A DNA stretch of 7,503 bases from an uncultured Dialister sp. (GTDB lineage Bacteria; Bacillota; Negativicutes; Veillonellales; Dialisteraceae): NCBI GenBank assembly GCA_900543455.1, contig UQRR01000096.1, forward strand, positions 1 through 7,503. The letters run 5' to 3'. Positions 1-4,873 of the stretch are shown in pieces. The notes under the pieces are model-generated. The model was not told the DNA's origin. It did not search any database and saw only the letters and a list, made by a program, of their open reading frames with translations. Numbering within the stretch: position 1 is the stretch's first letter; the number at the start of each line of letters is the position of its first letter. Made by a program: the position numbers and the translations under genes.

Positions 1-3
1 GCG

Positions 4-185
4 AGCCCCTTCCCTTGGAAGGGGCTGCCGAGCGCAGCGAGGCGGGGTTGGCTTCCTTTTTTTGCGGCCAAGCCGCCTCCTCTTTGCCTTCCCCATCGGG
101 GAAGGGGGGACCGCGTCAGCGGCGCTCGGGTACTCTCGTATATCGTCGACTTGAGACGATCTTTCCCGCTCTCTTTCATACCGCT
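4..185. repeat. Modular palindromic repeat, copy A (full length, 182 bases)
   Basis: This is a direct copy of 482-663 and has the same total length. It starts with a perfect stem-loop, 10-base arms at 4-13 and 17-26 around a 3-base loop. A 34-base stretch (27-60) follows that is identical to 505-538. Next come a small hairpin (GCGGC at 64-68 with GCCGC at 72-76) and a second module from 84 with the hairpin CCTTCCCC-ATC-GGGGAAGG. The tail contains the shared string ACTTGAGACGATCTT and ends in CTTTCATACCGC. The type suggests a dispersed, non-autonomous element; its family and mobility are not known to me. Confidence 0.85.
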
Positions 186-215
186 AGAACCCTATCCGGC
201 TCGCTTTGCTCGCCA

Positions 216-235
216 CCTTCCCCACGCGGGGAAGG
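216..235. repeat. Perfect inverted repeat between copies A and B
   Basis: CCTTCCCC (216-223) and GGGGAAGG (228-235) form an 8-base stem around a 4-base loop. The arms match those of the second-module hairpin in copies A and C, but the surrounding sequence is not that of the repeat. It is either a solo hairpin of the same family or a decayed copy. Confidence 0.65.
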
Positions 236-315
236 CTTTGTCCGTCGATATTGTTTTTCTCCACATATGCGTGTATTCGCTCTGACAATGCGAGAAAAGC
301 GGCATTCTCGTTTCG

Positions 316-416
316 TTGCCTTCCCCATTGGGAAAGGGGGACCGCGCAGCAGTGGATAGGGTGCTCTCGTAAACGACGTACTTGAGACGATCTTCTTCGC
401 TCTTTTTCATACCGCT
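316..416. repeat. Modular palindromic repeat, copy B (second module only, 101 bases)
   Basis: This segment matches the second half of copies A and C, from TTGCCTTCCCC to CATACCGC, and agrees with copy C at roughly nine in ten positions by eye. The first module is absent: upstream of 316 the sequence does not match. Its hairpin arms carry one mismatch (CCTTCCCC against GGGAAAGG). An unrelated 6-base inverted repeat (CGAGAA at 291-296, TTCTCG at 305-310) lies just upstream. The clean left edge shows that the element is modular or was truncated at the module border. Confidence 0.8.
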
Positions 417-429
417 TTCCCCATCCAAT

Positions 430-468
430 CTCCGCCCCTTCGGAGCACCTCCTTCCATAGGAAGGAGG
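430..468. repeat. Two adjacent stem-loops between copies B and C
   Basis: CTCCG (430-434) pairs with CGGAG (441-445). Right after it, CCTCCTTCC (448-456) pairs perfectly with GGAAGGAGG (460-468) around the loop ATA. The second hairpin resembles the opening hairpin of copies A and C (GCCCCTTCC with GGAAGGGGC) in arm length and 3-base loop but differs in sequence at matched arm positions, so the stem is kept while the bases change. Confidence 0.65.
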
Positions 469-481
469 GAGCGTCCAAGCA

Positions 482-663
482 AGCCCCTTCCCATGGAAGG
501 GGCCGCCGAGCGCAGCGAGGCGGGGTTGGCTTCCTTTTGTGGCGGCGAAGCTGCCTCCTCTTTGCCTTCCCCATCGGGGAAGGGGGACCTCGCAGCGGTG
601 GATAGGGTGCTCTCGTAAACGACGCACTTGAGACGATCTTTCCCACTTGTCTTTCATACCGCC
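482..663. repeat. Modular palindromic repeat, copy C (full length, 182 bases)
   Basis: This is the second full copy, in the same orientation as copy A and 478 bases from it. The opening stem-loop has arms 483-491 and 495-503 around CAT. The middle hairpin is GGCGGC (541-546) with GCTGCC (550-555), which keeps the stem with different bases and one G-T pair compared with copy A. The second module starts at 562 and ends with CATACCGCC. As in copy B, a CTTCCCCAT string follows the end of the element directly, so these hairpin units may chain together. Confidence 0.85.
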
Positions 664-718
664 TTCCCCATGCAGGGAAAACCGTGTTATCCTTGTGCCA
701 TCATCCACAACCAGCATT

Positions 719-770
719 GCCCTTACGAGGGCAAGCCAAAGAGACGCAGGAAGCATCCTGCGCCTCTTTG
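719..770 (-). terminator. Stem-loops behind the dehydrogenase gene, possible terminator
   Basis: On the minus strand a 15-base stem with one mismatch (756-770 with 737-751, 4-base loop) begins 43 bases after the dehydrogenase stop. A second small hairpin (GCCCT with AGGGC, 719-732) follows. There is no good T-run after either stem; the large stem only ends in CTCTTTG. It may be an inefficient terminator or a 3' end that protects the mRNA. The structure is clear; the terminator role is inferred. Confidence 0.5.
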
Positions 771-812
771 ATTGGCATGCATTTTCCGGCGGAAATCCGC
801 TGCATTTATTTT

Positions 813-1823
813 CTAATGTCCTTCCGCATCGCCGCCGAGGGCAAGACCGCCCTGCCAGAGGTATTCCTCTTTGCGGATATAGCCTTTGACTGGCCTGCCA
901 TCGAGGAAAGCACGGATATTAAGGAGTGAATTTCGGATCGCTTCTTCATTGCAGCGGCTGTTCATCTCTGCATTGTGCGCGCTGCCGATCACATTCGGAT
1001 AGCGGAGGATCGGGTCGCCGTCTTTCGGATACTGGTCATGCTCGCCCCACCAGACGTCCATCGCGACGTGGAAATCCGGATGATCTCTGACATGGTCGAG
1101 CAGTGCCTCATGGTCGATCAGACCCGCGCGGGACACGTCGACGATCATGGCGTCCTTCTTCATCAGGGACAAACGGCGCGCGTCGATGAGACGGTCAGTC
1201 TCCTTTGAGTGAGGGAGCGCGAGCACCAACACATCTGCCGCAGCGAGCGCGTGATCGAAGTCCTTCATCGTATAGGCCGCCTGAAGCAAGGGCGATTGCG
1301 GCTGATGCCTGGACACCGCTTCGAGGCGGCAGCCGAAGGGATGGAGGGCGCGAGCCACAGCTTCCCCGATCCCGCCAAAGCCCGCGATCAGCACGGTCTG
1401 CTCGGCGAGGCTCTTCTGGTGGTAGCCGAGGATATGAAATTCGCCCTGCTGCAAGTCACGGAGTTGCTCTCTCAGGCAGCGGTTCAGCGCGATGATCATC
1501 CCCACCGTCGACTCCGCGATGCCGCGCGCCCAGCCGCCAGCATTGCAGTAGAGCTTCATGTCTGAAGGAAGTTCTGCCATAGACAGATGGTCGACGCCCG
1601 TCCGCGTCGTCTGTACCATACGCGGATGCCCCAGCAGCTGCTGCTCTTCTTTGGTGAGGTCACCCACGATATTGTGCGTGAGTACGACATCGGCGGTGCG
1701 AATGGCATGAAGCCGCTCCTCTTCTCCCATTTCTTCCATCCACGAAATCTGACAGGCGGGAAAGAGCGCTTCGGCTTCTTTCTGGAAATCCTTCTTGATC
1801 GGCGCGGAAATAGCTATACGCAT
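813..1823 (-). CDS. D-isomer-specific 2-hydroxyacid dehydrogenase family protein
   Basis: This 336-residue enzyme should interconvert a 2-hydroxy acid and the matching 2-keto acid with a nicotinamide cofactor in the cytoplasm. The exact substrate cannot be read from sequence. The nucleotide-binding core has GFGGIG at residues 148-153 (GxGxxG). The family catalytic triad is visible: Arg232 in DVSRAG, Glu261 in WWGEHD, and His283 in SAHNAE. The second Rossmann strand ends in AVSRH (169-173), without the acidic residue usual in NAD-dependent members; Ser-Arg there hints at NADPH preference. Length is normal for the family. The ATG at 1823 has AAAGGAGA about 7 bases upstream. It appears to be a single-gene unit between two repeat regions. 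Glyoxylate/hydroxypyruvate reductase, D-lactate dehydrogenase-like or phosphoglycerate dehydrogenase-like roles are all possible. Confidence 0.9.
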   Translation of the reverse strand: MRIAISAPIKKDFQKEAEALFPACQISWMEEMGEEERLHAIRTADVVLTHNIVGDLTKEEQQLLGHPRMVQTTRTGVDHLSMAELPSDMKLYCNAGGWARGIAESTVGMIIALNRCLREQLRDLQQGEFHILGYHQKSLAEQTVLIAGFGGIGEAVARALHPFGCRLEAVSRHQPQSPLLQAAYTMKDFDHALAAADVLVLALPHSKETDRLIDARRLSLMKKDAMIVDVSRAGLIDHEALLDHVRDHPDFHVAMDVWWGEHDQYPKDGDPILRYPNVIGSAHNAEMNSRCNEEAIRNSLLNIRAFLDGRPVKGYIRKEEYLWQGGLALGGDAEGH

Positions 1824-1904
1824 AGATTTTTCTCCTTTATATCTGAAAATGGGTTCGAGGTGTCGCCCCCTAGGGCGTACCGTCCTTTGATTTCGCGCAA
1901 AAGA

Positions 1905-1949
1905 GGTTCAGCGGGGTCTGTGGGTTCTACAGGTTCAAAGGGGTCGGTG
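1905..1949. repeat. Degenerate 9-base tandem repeat, five units
   Basis: Five consecutive 9-mers begin GGTTC or GGGTC: GGTTCAGCG, GGGTCTGTG, GGTTCTACA, GGTTCAAAG, GGGTCGGTG. The first five bases are held while the last four vary. On the minus strand this reads as spaced GAACC/GACCC blocks. Read in frame on the plus strand it gives a Gly-Ser-X-rich string, but that frame runs antisense to the dehydrogenase and is not a credible gene. Confidence 0.75.
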
Positions 1950-1975
1950 CGGCGCATAAAAATCAGAAGCGCCGC
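1949..1975. repeat. GC-rich inverted repeat next to the 9-mer array
   Basis: GCGGCGC (1949-1955) and GCGCCGC (1969-1975) form a perfect 7-base stem around an AT-rich 13-base loop. No T-run follows on the minus strand, so it is not a canonical terminator. It could form in the leader of the dehydrogenase mRNA or in the trailer of xseAB. Confidence 0.5.
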
Positions 1976-2012
1976 GAAGTATAAATAATGGCGATGCCCG
2001 AAGGTAGTATTT

Positions 2013-2033
2013 AGTCACCAGTCACTAGTCACT
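2013..2033. repeat. AGTCACT heptamer array, three units
   Basis: AGTCACC, AGTCACT and AGTCACT stand in a row without gaps. The array is 8 bases from the CTAATCC heptamer array, whose one deviant unit (CTAGCCA) is intermediate between CTAATCC and the CTAGTCA phase of this array. A related string ACTAGTATCACT lies on the other side of the main array at 2103-2114. Confidence 0.7.
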
Positions 2034-2041
2034 TGGCGCTC

Positions 2042-2083
2042 CTAATCCCTAGCCACTAATCCCTAATCCCTAATCCCTAATCC
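2042..2083. repeat. CTAATCC heptamer array, six units
   Basis: Units are CTAATCC, CTAGCCA, then four perfect CTAATCC. On the minus strand the last part is GGGATTA repeated, giving four GGG runs separated by ATTA, with a fifth GGG farther on after the deviant unit. This satisfies the usual G3-N(1-7) pattern for an intramolecular G-quadruplex. The G-rich strand is the coding strand for xseAB, so read-through RNA would carry it. An inverted TTAGGG at 2097-2102 can pair with CCCTAA at 2075-2080. Confidence 0.85.
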
Positions 2084-2140
2084 CTGCTTTCAATCTTTAG
2101 GGACTAGTATCACTCAAACGAGGAGGTATCTGTACAGCCC

Positions 2141-2368
2141 CTATTTCTCCTCGAAATCCTCGAGCGTGAAGCCATCGGCATCCTCCACGATCTTCTGCAC
2201 TTCCGTCTCTGCCATCTCCAGCTTTTTATTGCAGAAACGTCCGACGTCGACGGCATCGCGGAAAACCTTCAGTGCCTCATCCAGCGGAAGATTTCCCTTT
2301 TCCAGCATGGCGACCTGCTCCTTCAAGCTCTGCAGCCCCTCTTCGAATGACATTTTCTCCGTTTCCAT
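2141..2368 (-). CDS. xseB: Exonuclease VII small subunit XseB
   Basis: This 75-residue protein is the small subunit of exonuclease VII, which binds the coiled-coil part of XseA in a complex with several small subunits and degrades single-stranded DNA to oligonucleotides in repair. The family pattern is clear: FEEGLQSLKEQVAMLEKG (8-25), the turn NLPLDEAL (26-33), then a second charged helix to about residue 62 and an acidic tail. Length is normal. The start at 2368 lies 3 bases after the xseA stop, with AAGGAAAGGG inside the end of xseA as ribosome binding site. Met6 (2353) is an alternative start with GGAG only 3 bases ahead. The two genes are evidently cotranscribed and perhaps translationally coupled. 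Confidence 0.95.
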   Translation of the reverse strand: METEKMSFEEGLQSLKEQVAMLEKGNLPLDEALKVFRDAVDVGRFCNKKLEMAETEVQKIVEDADGFTLEDFEEK

Positions 2369-2371
2369 GAC

Positions 2372-3514
2372 CTACACCCTTTCCTTTTCTATCCCTGATA
2401 CGACGGAGGAGATCGTCCCATCCGCCACTGTCGTCCTGATCGTGTCTCCCGCTGATACATCCGATACGCATTGCACGGCTCTATGCCCCGCTGCGGTCGT
2501 GATGGTGTACCCGCGGGAAAGGACCGTCACCGGGCTCAGTGCCGAGAGCTTCGCCGCCATGAGCGATAGCCCGTGCTTCTTCGCATCCAGCTCCGCCTCC
2601 ATCGCCTGCGCGAGCTCCTGCTGCAGACTGTCTGCCAGCTGTGCGTTCTCATGGATCTTTTTTTCCAGCAGCTTTGCCGCCTTGTCCAAATAAAAGGCGA
2701 TGCCATTTCTATACGCCGCCACATCGATGACCGCAAACTCCGCAGCCTGCGAAGGCGTCGCCGCCCGCGCATCTGCCGCAAAGTCCGATAATGTGAAATC
2801 CGTCTCATGGCCCACAGCGCTGATGATCGGGATTTTCGATGCCGCGATGGCGCGCACCACCGGCTCCTCATTGAAAGCCCACAGATCCTCGATCGAGCCA
2901 CCGCCGCGCCCCACGATCAGAAGATCTGCCAGATGATTCCGCTGAAAGAAATCGATCGCATGCACGATCTCCCCTGCAGCCTCCTCCCCCTGCACGGACG
3001 CCGGATACAGGATGAGCTTCACGCCCTTGTTCCGCCGCCGAGACACCGTGATGATATCATGCACCGCCGCCCCTGAAGGCGACGTGATGATCCCGATCGC
3101 CCGCGGCAGACGAGGCAGCGGCTTCTTCCGAGACTCATCAAAAAGCCCTTCCTTCGTGAGCTTTTCCTTCAGCGCCTCATACGCCTGCATCAGATCCCCG
3201 ATCCCCTGCCGGCGCATTGCAGTCACATAGAGCTGGTACACCCCGTCCCTTTCATAGACCGAGATCGAGCCAAGAGCCACGACCTTCTCCCCATTCTGCG
3301 GAGTGAAGGACAGGTGCGCCGCGCTGCTCTTGAACATGACGCACTTCAGCGCCGACTTCTCATCCTTCAGCGTAAAATAGCAATGCCCCGATGCATACCG
3401 CTTGAAATTCGATACCTCTCCCAGCACCGGAATATGATGCAGATCGCTCTGCGATTCCAGCAGCTGCTTCAGGTACTGATTGACTTCGCTTACCGAAAAT
3501 CCTTGCTTATCCAT
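2372..3514 (-). CDS. xseA: Exonuclease VII large subunit XseA
   Basis: This is the catalytic subunit of exonuclease VII, a bidirectional single-strand-specific exonuclease. Starting at the ATG at 3514 gives 380 residues beginning MDKQGFSVSE. AAGGAG lies 7 bases ahead; the frame stays open upstream to 3676 but that extension is basic and unlike the family. An OB-fold DNA-binding domain covers about 3-100 (GEVSNFKRYASGHCYFTLKD, 32-51). The catalytic domain has GIITSPSGAAVHD (141-153), VGRGGGSIEDLWAFNEE (201-217), AVGHETDFTLSDFAADAR (233-250) and ATPSQAAE (252-259). A coiled coil (about 266-318) and the C-terminal LSRGY (332-336) follow. It is shorter than E. coli or Bacillus XseA, mostly in the coiled coil. 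A TACAAT on the minus strand at 3601-3606 may be its -10, without a clear -35. Confidence 0.95.
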   Translation of the reverse strand: MDKQGFSVSEVNQYLKQLLESQSDLHHIPVLGEVSNFKRYASGHCYFTLKDEKSALKCVMFKSSAAHLSFTPQNGEKVVALGSISVYERDGVYQLYVTAMRRQGIGDLMQAYEALKEKLTKEGLFDESRKKPLPRLPRAIGIITSPSGAAVHDIITVSRRRNKGVKLILYPASVQGEEAAGEIVHAIDFFQRNHLADLLIVGRGGGSIEDLWAFNEEPVVRAIAASKIPIISAVGHETDFTLSDFAADARAATPSQAAEFAVIDVAAYRNGIAFYLDKAAKLLEKKIHENAQLADSLQQELAQAMEAELDAKKHGLSLMAAKLSALSPVTVLSRGYTITTAAGHRAVQCVSDVSAGDTIRTTVADGTISSVVSGIEKERV

Positions 3515-3690
3515 ACATCTTCTCCTTCGAAAGCGCCTCTGACATCTCAGAGAATGAAGGAAACGCTCCATCCATCTGCGCATACCTTTCCTATCTATGT
3601 ATTGTAACGCCCCGCGCCCATTCATGCACGCATTTTCATTGCAAGGCTTGGACGCAGAAGACATTCCCATTTTCACGGGCTGCTTTCAGG

Positions 3691-3728
3691 AAACAAAAAA
3701 GATCGGACTCCACACGGAGTCCGATCTT
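3691..3728 (-). terminator. Intrinsic terminator after rplL
   Basis: A perfect 13-base stem (3716-3728 with 3699-3711) has the 4-base loop GTGT in minus-strand sense and is followed by TTTT-G-TTT. It starts 24 bases after the rplL stop and should end the ribosomal protein transcript. On the plus strand the run after the stem is poor, so it acts on the minus strand. It separates the block from xseA. Confidence 0.92.
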
Positions 3729-3752
3729 CTCGAGCTTTTAGCTTAGCCGCAA

Positions 3753-4121
3753 TTATTTCATTTCTACGGTAGCGCCAGCTGCTTCGAGTTTCTTCTTCAT
3801 TTCTTCAGCTTCAGCTTTAGCAACGCCGGTCTTTACTTCTTTCGGAGCGCCGTCAACGAGTGCTTTAGCGTCTTTCAGGCCGAGGCCGGTGATTTCACGA
3901 ACGGCTTTGATGACCTGGATCTTCTGAGCGCCAACGTCTTTGAGGATAACGTCGAATTCAGATTTTTCTTCTTCAGCTGCTGCTGCCGGAGCTGCTGCTG
4001 CTGCTACAGCTACAGGAGCTGCTGCGGATACGCCGAATTTATCTTCGATAGCTTTTACGAGTTCGGACAGTTCGAGTACAGACATTTCTGCAATGGCATT
4101 AAGGATTTCTTCGTTAGTCAT
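3753..4121 (-). CDS. rplL: 50S ribosomal protein L7/L12
   Basis: This 122-residue acidic protein forms the mobile stalk of the large ribosomal subunit and recruits translation factor GTPases. The N-terminal dimerisation domain (about 1-30, MTNEEILNAIAEMSVLELSELV) binds L10. An Ala-rich hinge (31-49) and short Glu-rich stretch follow. The globular C-terminal domain (about 54-122) contains KIQVIKAVREITGLGLKDAK (67-86). The start is ATG at 4121, with GGAGG 8 bases ahead; an in-frame ATG at 4136 overlaps that ribosome binding site and has none of its own. It lies 37 bases after rplJ and is the last gene before the terminator. Alanine is written mostly GCT and GCA, as expected for a highly expressed gene here. 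Confidence 0.97.
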   Translation of the reverse strand: MTNEEILNAIAEMSVLELSELVKAIEDKFGVSAAAPVAVAAAAAPAAAAEEEKSEFDVILKDVGAQKIQVIKAVREITGLGLKDAKALVDGAPKEVKTGVAKAEAEEMKKKLEAAGATVEMK

Positions 4122-4158
4122 TTTTGTTTCCTCCATGGAATAGTTTTATGCGTAGATC

Positions 4159-4707
4159 TTACGCAGATTCTTTCTGTTTACGCAGTGCTTCGAGAGCATA
4201 TGCGAGGTTCTGGATGTTGCCGTTGAGGGCACGTGCCAGTCCGGTGATCGGAGCCAGCAGGGTCGCTGCGACCATACCCAGCAGCTGTTCTTTGGACGGC
4301 AGGTCTGCCAGTGCCTGAACAGCTTTTGCGTCGATGACTTTGCCGTCGAGGACGCCAGCTTTGACAACGATAGCTTCGCTCTTGGTTTCTTTGAAGAATT
4401 CTTTCAGAGCTGCTGCCGGTGCGACCGGATCGTCTTTGCAGGTTGCAAGACCATTCGGGCCAGCGAGCAGATCGTCAAGACCTTCCAGACCGAGTTCGTC
4501 AGCTGCGATGCGGGTCAGTGTGTTTTTGATAACCTTGTATTCAACACCGTGTGCAAGGAATTTACGACGGAGAAGTGTCGCATTCTTTACGTCCAGTTTG
4601 TTGAAGGATACCAGAACTACGCCCTGGGAAGCCAGCTTTTCTTTCATTTCTGCAACGATGGCTTCTTTTTCCGGACGAATTCTAACTTCATACTTTTCTT
4701 CGCTCAT
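4159..4707 (-). CDS. rplJ: 50S ribosomal protein L10
   Basis: This 182-residue protein anchors L7/L12 dimers to 23S rRNA at the stalk base and, as the L10(L12)n complex, represses its own mRNA in many bacteria. The N-terminal rRNA-binding domain includes VVLVSFNKLDV (30-40) and YKVIKNTLTR (57-66). Near the middle is LADLPSKEQLL (133-143), followed by a long C-terminal helix (about 147-180) that holds the L12 dimers. AGGAGG lies 7 bases before the ATG at 4707. The gene is preceded by a structured leader and followed after 37 bases by rplL, so the pair forms a regulated unit inside the larger cluster. Confidence 0.97.
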   Translation of the reverse strand: MSEEKYEVRIRPEKEAIVAEMKEKLASQGVVLVSFNKLDVKNATLLRRKFLAHGVEYKVIKNTLTRIAADELGLEGLDDLLAGPNGLATCKDDPVAPAAALKEFFKETKSEAIVVKAGVLDGKVIDAKAVQALADLPSKEQLLGMVAATLLAPITGLARALNGNIQNLAYALEALRKQKESA

Positions 4708-4750
4708 AGTACACCTCCTCTGCTATGGGATTTTATTATTTATCACGTTA

Positions 4751-4781
4751 GCTAAAACGACCTCGCATTCCGCGAGGTCGT
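4751..4781 (-). terminator. Attenuator hairpin in the rplJ leader
   Basis: ACGACCTCGC (minus strand, 4772-4781) pairs perfectly with GCGAGGTCGT (4757-4766) around a 5-base loop. TTT follows the stem directly before AGC, or TTTT counting the last stem base, so it should be only a partial terminator. It begins right after the GUACUG/CAGUAC hairpin, as expected for the switch part of an L10 leader, and ends about 45 bases before the rplJ start. Confidence 0.65.
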
Positions 4782-4853
4782 GTACTGGCTTTGCAGTACT
4801 CAGCCTCGGGAGGCGGGCTACGCCCTTTAAAATGTCTTACCGCCGGTCTTAAG
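4751..4853 (-). promoter_or_regulatory. Ribosomal protein L10 leader RNA
   Basis: The minus-strand RNA before rplJ starts with CUUAAGACCGGCGG (4840-4853) and contains a GGGC-GUA-GCCC hairpin (4815-4825), then CCUCCCGAGGCUGAGUACU (4800-4818), a GUACUG/CAGUAC hairpin (4782-4799) and an attenuator hairpin. The CUUAAGACCG and CCGAGGCUGAGUAC strings are hallmarks of the L10 leader family that binds the L10(L12) complex through a kink-turn. The family assignment is from remembered consensus; the feedback role here is inferred. Confidence 0.82.
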
Positions 4854-4873
4854 CTAAGTGTAAATAGGTAAAA

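Larger units (their letters stand above)
1..812. other. Hairpin-rich non-coding region downstream of the dehydrogenase gene
   Basis: I see no believable gene here. It lies behind the stop codon of the 2-hydroxyacid dehydrogenase and runs to the window edge. Positions 1-676 are made of direct copies of a palindrome-bearing repeat plus other short inverted repeats. Positions 677-812 hold a stem-loop that may end the dehydrogenase transcript. Reading frames on both strands stay open across the repeats but give Pro, Ser, Gly and Arg-rich peptides with no domain, and the same peptide phrases recur at each copy, as expected for translated repeat DNA. Confidence 0.8.
1824..2140. other. Repeat-bearing intergenic region between xseB and the dehydrogenase gene
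   Basis: I see no gene in these 317 bases. On the minus strand they form the 3' flank of xseB and the 5' flank of the dehydrogenase. They hold a 9-mer tandem array, a GC-rich stem-loop, and two heptamer arrays, all listed separately. There is no clear intrinsic terminator for xseB and no good -35/-10 pair for the dehydrogenase. A TATACT at 1979-1984 (minus strand) is the best -10 candidate but lacks a convincing -35. Confidence 0.75.

Noticed and set aside
4..663. CRISPR array
   Set aside because: The repeats are 101-182 bases, only three copies with irregular gaps, and there are no short uniform spacers or cas genes.
184..756. A 190-residue minus-strand reading frame, and several 78-114-residue frames on both strands in 15-659
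   Set aside because: They cross the palindromic repeats, the same peptide phrases recur at each copy, composition is Arg/Pro/Gly/Ser-rich, and no domain or convincing ribosome binding site is seen.
1848..1880. tRNA-like T-loop sequence GGGTTCGAGG
   Set aside because: The arms of a T-stem do not pair and no anticodon or acceptor stem can be formed around it.
3515..3676. An N-terminal extension of XseA by 54 residues
   Set aside because: The extension is Arg- and Cys-rich, does not resemble XseA, and the ATG at 3514 has a strong ribosome binding site directly before the OB-fold.
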